From Marinitoga hydrogenitolerans DSM 16785 (GTDB taxonomy: Bacteria > Thermotogota > Thermotogae > Petrotogales > Petrotogaceae): 59,258 nt of DNA. Location of the stretch: NCBI RefSeq assembly GCF_900129175.1, contig NZ_FQUI01000009.1, positions 1-59,258 on the forward strand, read 5' to 3'. The translations under genes were made by a program, and so were the position numbers. Below, piece after piece: positions 26,295 to 36,215 of the stretch. A model generated the notes under the pieces. It was not told the DNA's origin and searched no databases. It saw nothing but the letters and a program-made list of their open reading frames with translations. The first letter of the stretch is position 1; each line of letters begins with the position of its first letter.

Positions 26295-27443
26295 ATGGAA
26301 GAAAAAGAAATTGTTAAAAAAAATAAGATCATAGAACCTCTTCTTTTTTTGATTCTTTCATCACTAATATTTTTGCCTGTAATGAATTATATGGGGGTTA
26401 GCAACTTTTTTAAAACATTAATGTCTACAGCACATGATTTATTATTAAACACTGTATTTTTTATTATGGCTGTTGCTGTTTTAACAAGTGCTTTTGGAAA
26501 TGTATTATCAGAATTTGGTGTTGTTTTTTTATTGAATAAAATTCTTTCCAAACTAATGAAACCTTTATATAATCTTCCTGGTGCCTCTGCCCTAGGTATA
26601 TTGACCACATATTTATCAGATAATCCAGCTATTTTATCTTTAGCTCAGGATAAACAATTTACAAAATATTTTGAAAAATGGCAAATTCCTCTGCTCTGTA
26701 ATTTGGGAACATCGTTTGGTATGGGATTAATTGTTACAACATTTATGATTGCACAATCTTCAGCTATGAGAGAAAACCTATTCTTCCCTGTTTTACTCGG
26801 AAATTTCGGAGCTATTATTGGTAGTATTATCAGTGTCAGAATCTTTTCATATTACACAAAAAAATATTACAAAGATATAAAACATGTTGATCATCCTGTA
26901 GATATAGAATATTGGAATGCTACAAAAGGCAGTATTCTATCAAGATTAATTGATGGTTTATTAGAAGGTGGAAAAATTGGTGTTGATTTAGGTCTTTCAA
27001 TAATACCAGGTGTATTAATTATAAGCACTATAGTTATGATGTTTACAAACGGTCCAAAAGATCCTTTAATTGGTTATCAAGGTCTACCTTATGAAGGTGT
27101 CCCAGTTTTGCAATGGATAGGATCAAAATTAGACTTTATATTAAATTTTCTATTTGGTTTTAAATCTCCAAAATTAATCGCATTTCCATTAACTTCTTTA
27201 GGATCAACTGGAGCAGCATTAGCTTTAATTCCCAAATTTATAGAAACAAATTCCATACATCCAAATGATATAGCTGTTTTAACTGCTATTGGAATGACAT
27301 GGAGTGGATATTTATCTACACATATTGCAATGATGGATTCTTTAAAAGCAAGAAAATTAGCAAGTAAAGCTATTCTTTCTCATACAATTGCAGGCATCAT
27401 TGCAGGATTTATAACCCATTTATTATATATTCTTTTTTTCTGA
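26295..27443 (+). CDS. Multi-pass membrane protein, nucleoside-recognition GATE type
   Basis: A 382-residue protein with about nine hydrophobic segments. It resembles the CD0519/CD1768 family, related to the Gate domain of nucleoside transporters and spore maturation proteins. Typical phrases are AFGNVLSEFGVVFLLNKIL, LGILTTYLSDNPAILSLAQD and FPLTSLGSTGAALALIPKF. The substrate is unknown. The start is ATG 26295 behind TATGGAGG; an upstream start at 26262 would run through the promoter. It overlaps the convergent gene by 21 bases. Confidence 0.8.
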   Translation: MEEKEIVKKNKIIEPLLFLILSSLIFLPVMNYMGVSNFFKTLMSTAHDLLLNTVFFIMAVAVLTSAFGNVLSEFGVVFLLNKILSKLMKPLYNLPGASALGILTTYLSDNPAILSLAQDKQFTKYFEKWQIPLLCNLGTSFGMGLIVTTFMIAQSSAMRENLFFPVLLGNFGAIIGSIISVRIFSYYTKKYYKDIKHVDHPVDIEYWNATKGSILSRLIDGLLEGGKIGVDLGLSIIPGVLIISTIVMMFTNGPKDPLIGYQGLPYEGVPVLQWIGSKLDFILNFLFGFKSPKLIAFPLTSLGSTGAALALIPKFIETNSIHPNDIAVLTAIGMTWSGYLSTHIAMMDSLKARKLASKAILSHTIAGIIAGFITHLLYILFF

Positions 27444-27842
27444 ATGTTTATTTTCAATAACTTTCATTATTACGAAAGCAATTAACGCAAAAATAAAAAA
27501 GACCAATAACATTACTGAAATTCCCTGTAATGCTTCAATAATTGCTCTTAAAATTTCAAGAATCCATCTTTCTGGTGTTAGAGAGATGGTTCTTTCTATC
27601 ATTTCCCCTTTTGGATTAAAATTCGAATATCCCAAATACTTTTCTATATCCCATATTCTTACACCTGATGATATTCCTGTAATATAAATTGCAAAAATTA
27701 AATATTTTTTCCATGCATAACTTATTGGATCATTAATTATCTTTTCCAGTATTTTCTCAATAGGTTTATCAAAAATTTTTGCTATTATCCATGATACAAT
27801 AATTGATACTAAAAAGACAGAAAACAACAATAAAAAAAACAT
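27423..27842 (-). CDS. Small membrane protein of unknown function
   Basis: A 139-residue protein with hydrophobic segments at about 2-20, 46-60 and 108-128, and a central soluble stretch (GVRIWDIEKYLGYSNFNPKG) that looks extracytoplasmic. It has a charged C-terminal end. I do not recognise a family. GAGGTGATAAT precedes the ATG and a TATAAT lies about 18 bases upstream on the minus strand. It faces the GATE gene tail to tail with a 21-base overlap, so the two messages would be complementary at their 3' ends. Confidence 0.7.
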   Translation of the reverse strand: MFFLLLFSVFLVSIIVSWIIAKIFDKPIEKILEKIINDPISYAWKKYLIFAIYITGISSGVRIWDIEKYLGYSNFNPKGEMIERTISLTPERWILEILRAIIEALQGISVMLLVFFIFALIAFVIMKVIENKHSEKKNI

Positions 27843-28160
27843 ATTATCACCTCAATTTTATTATACACCTTCTTATTGTAAATTCTTCTTTGAGAATGAA
27901 TTAAATTTTTCTTTCTATTACAGTAATCAAATTGTAACTTTAAATTTTCCACCTTCTCACATTTTGTTTAATATAATTCATGAAAAAAAAGAATTTTTAT
28001 AGTATACTAGACTTGTATTTTTATGTTAATTCATTAAACCTTGATTAAAACAAGAGGTATGTTCAGATTGTAGCCAAATGTTGTTTGCTATAATCTGAAA
28101 GGGTTTTATTTGTATTTTTTTATATTTATGTAAATGTTTATCCTCACCGGAGGTGTAATT
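27843..28160. other. Intergenic region and structured ffh leader
   Basis: The 318 bases contain the minus-strand promoter of the small membrane protein and, on the plus strand, TATAAT (27972) and TATACT (28003-28008) as -10 candidates for ffh. A 13-base stem follows: arms at 28062-28074 and 28087-28099 (TTCAGATTGTAGC with its near-complement, one G-U pair), a 12-base loop, and then AGGG and T-rich sequence. No match to 4.5S RNA is seen (no GGAA-capped SRP helix). No gene was found here. Confidence 0.5.
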
Positions 28161-29489
28161 GTGTTTGATAGTATACAAAAAAAGTTATCCAAAGCATTTA
28201 AGTCTTTAAAAGGGCAAGGAAAATTATCTGAAAAGAATATAAAAGATGCCGTCAAAACGGTTAAAATGTCTTTATTAGAAGCGGATGTAAATTATAAGGT
28301 TGTTAAAGAATTTGTTGAAAAAGTTAAAGAAAAAGCTCTTGGAAAAGAAGTTTTAGAAAGTTTAACACCTGATCAAGAGTTTATTAGAATAGTTAGGGAC
28401 GAACTAATTGAATTAATGGGTGGAAATGAAAAACCAAAATTAAATATCTCAAGAAGACCTGCTTATATTATGTTGGTTGGTTTGCAAGGAAGCGGTAAAA
28501 CTACTCATGCAGCAAAATTAGCTAAATACTTCAAGAAACAAGGTAAAGCCCCTTTGCTTGTAGCAGCTGATACATATAGGCCAGCAGCTATTGATCAACT
28601 TGTGCAATTAGGGAAACAAATTGAAGTTCCTGTTTTTACTGGTGACAGAAAAAATGCAATTAATATTGTTAAAGAAGCTATGGACCATGCAGAGAAATTA
28701 GTTCATGACATAGTTATTCTCGATACTGCTGGAAGATTGCATATTGATGAAAATATGATGCAAGAATTGGAAGAAATCAAAAAAATAACCCAACCTGATG
28801 AAATACTTATGGTTGTCGATGCAATGATTGGTCAAGATGCCGTGAATTCTGCAAAGGAATTTAATAACAGACTGGAATTAGATGGATTTATTATATCAAA
28901 ACTTGATGGTGATGCCCGTGGTGGTGTGATTATATCCATAAGACAAGTTACCCAAAAACCCATAAAATTTGTTGGTGTTGGTGAGAAAGTTGATGATCTT
29001 GAACTATTTTACCCTGAAAGATATGCTAGTAGAATTTTAGGAATGGGCGATGTTTTATCTTTAATTGAAAAGGTTGAAAGTGAGATAGATAAAGAAAAAG
29101 CTGAAGAATCTGCTAATAAATTTCTTGAAGGTAAATTTGATTTTAATGATTTTTTAGAGCAAATTAAACAAATAAGAAAACTTGGACCATTATCTAAAAT
29201 TTTAGAAATGATACCTGGCGTTCCAACTGAAGGAATAGATGTAAACAAAAGTGAAGCAGAATTGAAAAAAATAGAAGCTATAATTAATTCTATGACAAAA
29301 GCTGAAAGAAAAAAACCTCGTATTTTGAATTATTCAAGAAAACAAAGAATTGCTAAAGGTAGTGGCACTACTTTACAGGATATAAATAAATTAATTAAAT
29401 CATATGAACAAATGAAAAAAATGATGAAACAGGTTAAGAAAATGAAAAACAAAAAGTCATTATTCGGAAAAATACCATTTGGATTTTAA
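28161..29489 (+). CDS. ffh: Signal recognition particle protein Ffh
   Basis: A 442-residue SRP54 GTPase. The N domain (about 1-85) is followed by the G domain with GLQGSGKTTHAAKLA (G1), DTYRPAAIDQL, VILDTAGRLH (G3), SKLDGDARGG and FVGVGEKVDDLELF. The Met-rich M domain (about 300-442) has LGPLSKILEMIPG and MTKAERKKPRILN with RKQRIAKGSGTT. It binds signal peptides and SRP RNA for targeting to FtsY. The start is GTG 28161 behind CCGGAGGTG. It heads the operon ffh-rpsP-khpA-rimM-trmD-SPOUT-rplS-lepB. Confidence 0.96.
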   Translation: MFDSIQKKLSKAFKSLKGQGKLSEKNIKDAVKTVKMSLLEADVNYKVVKEFVEKVKEKALGKEVLESLTPDQEFIRIVRDELIELMGGNEKPKLNISRRPAYIMLVGLQGSGKTTHAAKLAKYFKKQGKAPLLVAADTYRPAAIDQLVQLGKQIEVPVFTGDRKNAINIVKEAMDHAEKLVHDIVILDTAGRLHIDENMMQELEEIKKITQPDEILMVVDAMIGQDAVNSAKEFNNRLELDGFIISKLDGDARGGVIISIRQVTQKPIKFVGVGEKVDDLELFYPERYASRILGMGDVLSLIEKVESEIDKEKAEESANKFLEGKFDFNDFLEQIKQIRKLGPLSKILEMIPGVPTEGIDVNKSEAELKKIEAIINSMTKAERKKPRILNYSRKQRIAKGSGTTLQDINKLIKSYEQMKKMMKQVKKMKNKKSLFGKIPFGF

Positions 29490-29535
29490 TAAAAATTAAG
29501 ATAAAACTAAAAAATTTAGGAGGTGTTTTATTAGT

Positions 29536-29811
29536 ATGGTAAAAATAAGACTAAACAGAATGGGAAGAAGGCATAGACCGTTTTACAGAATAGTTGTAGT
29601 AGATTCAAGAGAAAAAAGAAGTGGAAAATACATAGAATCATTAGGTTTCTATGATCCTCTAAGAGAAAATGATACATTCAAGGTTAATGTTGAAAAAGCT
29701 GTTGAATGGATTTTAAAAGGAGCTCAACCAACAGACACAGCAAGAGACATTTTATCTAAAGCTGGTGTTATGAAAAGAGTTCACGAAATAAAATTTGAGA
29801 AAAAAGCTTAA
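29536..29811 (+). CDS. rpsP: 30S ribosomal protein S16
   Basis: A 91-residue protein with the S16 signature [40 protein letters not shown]. It continues with the usual [35 protein letters not shown] lies upstream of the ATG. The gene order rpsP-khpA-rimM-trmD-rplS is widely conserved. Confidence 0.97.
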   Translation: MVKIRLNRMGRRHRPFYRIVVVDSREKRSGKYIESLGFYDPLRENDTFKVNVEKAVEWILKGAQPTDTARDILSKAGVMKRVHEIKFEKKA

Positions 29812-29831
29812 TGCCAGGAGGCATATAATAA

Positions 29832-30062
29832 ATGAAAGAGTTATTAGAAAATATAATTAAAGGTATTGTAAAAAATCCTGAATTAGTAAATATAGTAGAA
29901 TATAAAAATGATGCTGAGGTTGTTTTTGAAATCCATGTTGACCCACAAGATGTTGGGCAAATTATTGGAAAAGATGGAAGGACTATTAAATCAATAAATA
30001 CGTTACTTACTGCAGCTAAAAAAGATGAAAATACAAAATTCCTTTTAAAGGTTATTAGGTGA
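29832..30062 (+). CDS. khpA: KH-domain RNA-binding protein KhpA
   Basis: A 76-residue single KH domain with the GxxG loop in GQIIGKDGRTIKSINTLL and a preceding EIHVDPQDVG. It binds RNA, commonly as a partner of KhpB/Jag (gene at 11012). AGGAGGC precedes the ATG. It lies between rpsP and rimM, its usual place. Confidence 0.95.
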   Translation: MKELLENIIKGIVKNPELVNIVEYKNDAEVVFEIHVDPQDVGQIIGKDGRTIKSINTLLTAAKKDENTKFLLKVIR

Positions 30063-30066
30063 TATA

Positions 30067-30604
30067 ATGAAGAGGTTAGATGACCTCTTGAAAGACAGAG
30101 TTGCCATAGGAAAAATATCAAATACTCACGGATTAGACGGAGAACTTAAGCTTTTTCCTTTTACAAATGAAAAAAGGATTTTTAATAATTTAAAAGACGT
30201 TTTGCTTTATAATTCAAAAACTAAGAGATTTTTATATGCAAAAATTAATTCTATAAAAAAAGCAAATAAGGTTTATATTATTAAAATTGTTGGCGTTGAA
30301 ACCATTTCTGCGGCACAGCGTTATAAGAATTTTGTTGTGTATGTTCCACAAGAAATGCTTCCAGAACTTGATGGTTCAGAATTTTATTATTTTCAATTAT
30401 TGGAAAAAAATGTATATTATGATGATGGAACTTATGTTGGTAAAATTATTGATATTTTGGAAACAGGCGCAAACGATGTGTTAATTATAGAAAAAAAAAT
30501 AGATAAATTTAATAAAACAGAATCTCTTTATCCTCTTATCAAAGAAAATATTATCAAGTTCAATAAAAATGAAGAGGATATTATAGTTAAACGATTGGAA
30601 TGGT

Positions 30605-30633
<29 letters not shown>
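30067..30633 (+). CDS. rimM: Ribosome maturation factor RimM
   Basis: A 188-residue protein. The N-terminal RimM barrel has VAIGKISNTHGLDGELKLFPFT and the C-terminal PRC-barrel part has YYDDGTYVGKIIDILETGANDVLII and LYPLIKENIIKF. It helps 30S head assembly by binding S19. It begins four bases after khpA, and its end overlaps the trmD start region by about 29 bases. Confidence 0.94.
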
Positions 30634-31922
<1,289 letters not shown>

Positions 31923-31956
31923 TATATAATAAAAATATTCTCAAGGAGGGTTTAAC

Positions 31957-32304
31957 ATGGATCAATATATCAGAGCCATTGAAAAAGAATATATGAGAGA
32001 AGACATTCCAGCATTCAGACCTGGTGATACAGTAAGAGTTTATGTAAAGGTTGTTGAAGGTGGTAGAGAAAGAGTACAGGCTTATGAAGGTATTGTTATA
32101 AAAATAAGAGGTGGTGGCTTAGGTAAAACTTTTACAGTTAGAAGAATAGGCGCTAATGGCATTGGCGTTGAAAGAATTTTCCCTGTCCATTCACCATCTA
32201 TTGAAAAAATTCAAATTATAAGAAAAGGTAAAGTAAGAAGAGCTAAACTCTACTATTTAAGAAATGTAAAAGGTAAGATCAAGATTAAGGAGAGAAGGGA
32301 CTGA
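31957..32304 (+). CDS. rplS: 50S ribosomal protein L19
   Basis: A 115-residue protein with the L19 signature [32 protein letters not shown]. It continues with [22 protein letters not shown] and the C-terminal [19 protein letters not shown] precedes the ATG. Confidence 0.97.
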   Translation: MDQYIRAIEKEYMREDIPAFRPGDTVRVYVKVVEGGRERVQAYEGIVIKIRGGGLGKTFTVRRIGANGIGVERIFPVHSPSIEKIQIIRKGKVRRAKLYYLRNVKGKIKIKERRD

Positions 32305-32306
32305 TA

Positions 32307-33242
32307 TTGCCTAATAATAATTTAAAGTCAAAAATAAAAAAAGAGACTTATGAATGGATTAATGCTCTTGTTTATGCCATAATTTTCGGAACAATTATAA
32401 GACTCTTTGTTTTTGAAACAATGATGGTTCCAACACCTTCTATGGTGCCTACCATACAGGTGTTGGATCGTTTATTCATTGAAAAAATCACGTATGATTA
32501 TACAAAACCAAAAGTTGGGGATATAATCGTATTTTGGACTCCATTCATAGATAAAACCGCACAGAAGCAACTTGGTGCTTTTGATAAATTTATGGATTTG
32601 TTTGCACCAAAAGAGTTTGATGGTCATGTAAAGTACGTGAAAAGGTTAGTAGGAACACCTGGTGATACAATTGAACTAATACCAGATTCTAAAATATGGG
32701 AAAGAATTAAAAAAGATAAAGATTTTAAAACCCCTTATTGGCTTCAAAAGATTATCGATTATTATGGTGATATTGATAAATTGCCTACAAGCGTTAAAGA
32801 ATCTGTATCTCAGTTATATGTCAATGGTAAAATACCAGAGGGTTTTGAAGATAAATATTATTATATTGATGGTATTTTTGCTTCAAAAGATTATTACACA
32901 TTTATGGCTTATCCAGAAAAGTACAGTAGCGATATTTATAGAATTTATAATAAACTTAGAAAACCTATGTTTGATCTAGGAGCTTTTAGATATTATAATA
33001 AAACTTTAGATTATACAAAATATTATGAAAAATATTTGGCAAAACTGGATCTGAATAGTATTTTTATTGAAGAAAATAACAGAGTGAAAGTAGTATTACC
33101 AGAAGGGTTTTACTTTTTTATGGGTGACAATACTACAGAAAGTTTTGATAGTAGATATTTCGGAATAGTTCCAGAAAAAAATATTATTGGAAGACCTTTT
33201 TTAAGAATTTGGCCATATAATAGGTTTGGATCTGTAAAATAA
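32307..33242 (+). CDS. lepB: Signal peptidase I
   Basis: A 311-residue S26 peptidase with one N-terminal membrane helix (about 15-38). The catalytic Ser box is VPTPSMVPTIQVLDR; the catalytic Lys is in HVKYVKRLVGTPGDTIEL. The C-terminal box is GFYFFMGDNTTESFDSRYFG. About 130 residues between the Lys box and the final box form a lineage-type insertion (YYYIDGIFASKDYYTFMAYP). It removes signal peptides from exported proteins. The start is TTG at 32307, just after rplS. A hairpin terminator follows. Confidence 0.93.
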   Translation: MPNNNLKSKIKKETYEWINALVYAIIFGTIIRLFVFETMMVPTPSMVPTIQVLDRLFIEKITYDYTKPKVGDIIVFWTPFIDKTAQKQLGAFDKFMDLFAPKEFDGHVKYVKRLVGTPGDTIELIPDSKIWERIKKDKDFKTPYWLQKIIDYYGDIDKLPTSVKESVSQLYVNGKIPEGFEDKYYYIDGIFASKDYYTFMAYPEKYSSDIYRIYNKLRKPMFDLGAFRYYNKTLDYTKYYEKYLAKLDLNSIFIEENNRVKVVLPEGFYFFMGDNTTESFDSRYFGIVPEKNIIGRPFLRIWPYNRFGSVK

Positions 33243-33247
33243 ACCAA

Positions 33248-33272
33248 AAACCGCCCTTAATTCGGGCGGTTT
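33248..33272. terminator. Hairpin shared by lepB (plus) and tRNA-Ser (minus)
   Basis: Nine-base arms AAACCGCCC and GGGCGGTTT around a seven-base loop. On the minus strand it is followed by more T and lies just after the tRNA-Ser CCA. On the plus strand the T run is short. Confidence 0.85.
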
Positions 33273-33278
33273 AAATAT

Positions 33279-33367
33279 TGGCGGAGACGGTGGGACTCGA
33301 ACCCACACGGGGCGTCAACCCCATCGGTTTTCAAGACCGACGCCTTAGCCAATTAGGCTACGTCTCC
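33279..33367 (-). tRNA. tRNA-Ser (UGA)
   Basis: An 89-base class II tRNA. Acceptor GGAGACG/CGTCTCC, anticodon loop CTTGAAA (anticodon TGA) on stem TCGGT/ACCGA, long variable arm GGGGTTGACGCCCC, T-loop GGTTCGAGTCC and an encoded GCCA end. Confidence 0.97.
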
Positions 33368-33374
33368 GTGGAGT

Positions 33375-33403
33375 ATTATACCATATTAGGAGGTACTTGT
33401 CAA
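33375..33403 (-). promoter_or_regulatory. Consensus promoter of tRNA-Ser (UGA)
   Basis: On the minus strand TTGACA (33403-33398), 17 bases, TATAAT (33380-33375): full consensus, ending eight bases before the tRNA. It covers the rsmG ribosome site and the first base of its ATG. Confidence 0.93.
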
Positions 33404-34107
33404 TGAATTTTTTATTGAAACTTCTTGAAAATTATGAAATTTCTTTGAACGAAAGTTCATATAATAAGCTGAATAACTTTATTGAATTAATAATAAATTA
33501 CCCTGTTAACCTAACAGCAATAAAAGAATTTGAGTTAGCTGCAAAATATCTTGTTTTAGACAGTATATATCCTTTTTTAAAGTATACTAATCTAAAAAAT
33601 GATACAAATTTTTTAGATATTGGTACAGGTGGTGGTATTCCAGGTATTCCATTATCTATAATATTTCCTTTTATAAATTTTACATTGTTAGACAGTATTG
33701 AAAAAAAGATTAAAGCTGTTAATTTTTTTTCGAATGAATTAAAGTTGAAAAATATTAACACTGTTAATGAACGAGTTGAAATTTTTTCTAAACAAAATAT
33801 TTCAACATATGATTACGCAACTGCTAAGGCTGTTTCAAGAAGTGATATTTTATTAGAATATGCAGCGCCTTTATTAAAAATTGGTGGTTTTCTATTCTTA
33901 TACAAAGGTCCCACATATATATCTGATGAAAAAAAGTACTTAGAAAAAGCTATTAAAAAAATATATTTTGAAATTATTGAAGAATTTCATTATAATGTGT
34001 TTGAAAAAGAACGATACTTTATAATATTAAAAAAGATAGGTGAAACACCCTCTAGTTTTCCAAGAAAAATTGGTATGGCTTTAAAAAAACCATTGGGAGG
34101 AATATAA
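33403..34107 (+). CDS. rsmG: 16S rRNA (guanine527-N7)-methyltransferase RsmG
   Basis: A 234-residue methyltransferase. The SAM motif is FLDIGTGGGIPGIPLSIIFP, followed by LLDSIEKKIKAVNFF, VNERVE and the ATAKAVSRSDILLEYAAPLLKIGG strand. It methylates G527 of 16S rRNA. AGGAGG at 33388-33393 is nine bases from ATG 33403; a TTG at 33397 is too close. Its own plus-strand promoter is not clear, because the short gap is filled by the divergent tRNA promoter. The stop overlaps the next gene by one base. Confidence 0.93.
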   Translation: MNFLLKLLENYEISLNESSYNKLNNFIELIINYPVNLTAIKEFELAAKYLVLDSIYPFLKYTNLKNDTNFLDIGTGGGIPGIPLSIIFPFINFTLLDSIEKKIKAVNFFSNELKLKNINTVNERVEIFSKQNISTYDYATAKAVSRSDILLEYAAPLLKIGGFLFLYKGPTYISDEKKYLEKAIKKIYFEIIEEFHYNVFEKERYFIILKKIGETPSSFPRKIGMALKKPLGGI

Positions 34108-34892
34108 TGATACGCCTTATAATAGATGCATATCATATGGGTTCATGGAATATGGCTTGTGATTTATCAATTGCTAAACATGTTGGAAAAGGTGTACAAC
34201 CTACAACAATTAGATTATACGGTTGGACTTTACCAACACTTTCATTAGGGAGATTTCAAAAATTAGAAGACATTGATTTTGACTTTTTGAAAAATAATAA
34301 TATCGATATTGTTAGAAGGCCAACCGGAGGAAGAGCCGTTTTACATAATAACGAAATTACATATTTATTTTCTGCCTCAACTAATCATCATCTTCTTCCA
34401 AAAAATGTTATTGGAAGTTATAAGGTTATAGCCGAAGCTTTAATAAAAAGTATGGAATTTCTAAATATTTATTGCGATATTGAAAAAAATAAAAGCAAAC
34501 ATTTAAATACTCCTGCATGCTATGATTCACCATCCATTTATGAAATTACCATTGAAAAGAAAAAATTTATTGGTAGTGCGCAATATAGGAATGATTATTA
34601 TATTTTACAACATGGCGCTATACCAAATGAGTTTCCTTTGGAAAACTATGTAAATTCGTTTAAATTAATTGAAGACAAAAAAATTAAGCTTTATAACCAT
34701 TTAAAAAACAAAGTCATTGACATAAAATCTATACTAAATAAAAAAATTTCTTTCGAAGAAATGGCTGAAGCTTTTAAATTTGGTTTTTCACAGATTTTTA
34801 ATGAAGAAATTTTTATTGGAGAATTATCAAACTCAGAATATGAACTTACAAAAAAACTTATAGAAAAATTTGATATTGATAAAAATCCCTAA
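34107..34892 (+). CDS. Lipoyl/octanoyl transferase family protein (LipM/LplA fold)
   Basis: A 261-residue BPL/LplA/LipB-fold protein. Motifs: WNMACDLSIAK at the N-terminus, LYGWTLPTLSLGRFQ, VRRPTGGRAVLHNNEITYLFS (the lipoate-site GGR) and KKFIGSAQYRND. A Cys in PACYDSPSIYEI lies where LipM octanoyltransferases carry their catalytic Cys, so LipM-type transfer is favoured over ATP-dependent ligation. It starts at the rsmG stop (TAATG). A weak hairpin (ACAAAAA/TTTTTGT, 34900-34917) follows. Confidence 0.85.
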   Translation: MIRLIIDAYHMGSWNMACDLSIAKHVGKGVQPTTIRLYGWTLPTLSLGRFQKLEDIDFDFLKNNNIDIVRRPTGGRAVLHNNEITYLFSASTNHHLLPKNVIGSYKVIAEALIKSMEFLNIYCDIEKNKSKHLNTPACYDSPSIYEITIEKKKFIGSAQYRNDYYILQHGAIPNEFPLENYVNSFKLIEDKKIKLYNHLKNKVIDIKSILNKKISFEEMAEAFKFGFSQIFNEEIFIGELSNSEYELTKKLIEKFDIDKNP

Positions 34893-34994
34893 TTTTAATA
34901 CAAAAAGTTCTTTTTGTTAAACATTAATGACTGTATTAGTAACATTAATATTTTAATATTCTCTCATCACACATCATTAATTGGAGGGAAAATT

Positions 34995-36134
34995 ATGGAA
35001 GTTAATGATTTAATAAGAGAAGCTGCAAAAAAAATAGAAACTCCTTTTTTAGTATTAGATATCGAACAGGTTAAAAAAAATTATTTAAGATTAAAAGAAT
35101 CGATGAAAAACGTTGAAATTTTTTATGCTGTTAAAGCAAATTCCCATATTGAAATCTTAAAAGTTTTAAGAGATTTAGGATCTTCTTTTGATGTTGCTTC
35201 TGTTGGAGAAATAAATAAATTATTATCTTTAGGTGTGAGCCCGAAAAAAATGAGTTTTGGTAATCCTATAAAGAAAGAAAAAGATATTGCATATGCCTGG
35301 GAAGTTGGCATAGAATATTTTTCTGTAGATAGTGAAATGGAAGTTGAAAAAGTTGCTAGAAATGCCCCTGGTTCAAAGGTATATGCAAGAATTGCCACCA
35401 GTTCTTCAGATAGTGATTGGCCATTGTCTGGAAAATTCGGAACAGATATTGATCATGTTATTTCAATTTTAAACTGGGCTAATAGGCATGGTTTAAAACC
35501 TTTTGGTGTAAGTTTTCATGTTGGCTCTCAATCATATAATAAATATAAATGGCAAGAAGCTATATTGGAATCCAGCGTAGTTTTTAATAAACTATTAAAA
35601 AATGGTATAGAATTAAAAATGTTAAATCTTGGTGGTGGAATCCCTGTTCAACATACTAAACCTATACCCACTGTAGAGGAAATTGGAGAAATTGTAGATG
35701 ATTCTATTCAAGAATATTTATGGAAACATAAAAATTTGATGGTTATTACTGAACCTGGACGTTCAATGGTAGGTGATGCTGGAATTCTAGTATCAAAGGT
35801 TATTTTAAAAAGCCGAAAAGGATCCAAAAAATGGATTTATCTTGATGTTGGAGTTTTTCATGGTTTAATGGAAACTATAGAAAATTTTCAATACGAAATT
35901 CAGATTGAAGGAAAAAATTATGATAAAACTGATGTTTTCACTATAGCGGGGCCCACATGTGATAGTGTTGATACTATATATGAGGATATTCTGCTTCCCG
36001 CTAACATTGATTACAATGATATCGTCTATTTCATAAATACTGGAGCTTATACTGTTGAATATGCAGCTCACTTTAATGGAATAGAACCTCCAAAGGTGTA
36101 TACTATAGATGAATTAAAAGAATTAATAAGATAA
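34995..36134 (+). CDS. PLP-dependent ornithine/lysine-type decarboxylase (fold type III)
   Basis: A 379-residue alanine-racemase-fold decarboxylase. The PLP lysine is in EIFYAVKANSHIEIL; there are SVGEINKLLSLG, GVSFHVGSQS, LNLGGGIPVQH and ITEPGRSMVGDAG. The C-terminal CDSVDTIYEDILLP carries the conserved Cys/Asp, and there is GAYTVEYAAHFNG. The length and CDS(V)D motif fit eukaryotic-type ornithine/lysine decarboxylases rather than LysA. It would feed polyamine synthesis, fitting a thermophile. ATG 34995 follows TTGGAGGG; an earlier ATG at 34914 lacks a ribosome site. Confidence 0.87.
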   Translation: MEVNDLIREAAKKIETPFLVLDIEQVKKNYLRLKESMKNVEIFYAVKANSHIEILKVLRDLGSSFDVASVGEINKLLSLGVSPKKMSFGNPIKKEKDIAYAWEVGIEYFSVDSEMEVEKVARNAPGSKVYARIATSSSDSDWPLSGKFGTDIDHVISILNWANRHGLKPFGVSFHVGSQSYNKYKWQEAILESSVVFNKLLKNGIELKMLNLGGGIPVQHTKPIPTVEEIGEIVDDSIQEYLWKHKNLMVITEPGRSMVGDAGILVSKVILKSRKGSKKWIYLDVGVFHGLMETIENFQYEIQIEGKNYDKTDVFTIAGPTCDSVDTIYEDILLPANIDYNDIVYFINTGAYTVEYAAHFNGIEPPKVYTIDELKELIR

Positions 36135-36138
36135 TTTT

Positions 36139-36170
36139 AATGAGGTTTTTTTGAAAAACCTCATTTTATT
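36139..36170 (+). terminator. Terminator after decarboxylase gene
   Basis: Twelve-base arms AATGAGGTTTTT and AAAAACCTCATT around TTG, followed by TTATTTTT. Confidence 0.92.
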
Positions 36171-36185
36171 TTTGTAATATACCTC

Positions 36186-36194
36186 TGGTATAAT
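36186..36194 (+). promoter_or_regulatory. Extended -10 promoter of rsmB
   Basis: TGGTATAAT fits the extended -10 pattern TGnTATAAT, 21 bases before the ATG. No clear -35 is present. Confidence 0.6.
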
Positions 36195-36215
36195 TATGAG
36201 AAAAGAGGTGAAAAA

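Noticed and set aside
28009-28140. SRP (4.5S) RNA gene upstream of ffh
   Set aside because: The stem lacks the conserved GGAA-capped helix with its internal loops. Treated as an unassigned leader instead.
34918-34950. Direct repeat AACATTAAT before the decarboxylase gene as an operator
   Set aside because: Two nine-base copies in very AT-rich DNA can arise by chance, and no palindrome or promoter overlap supports a binding site.
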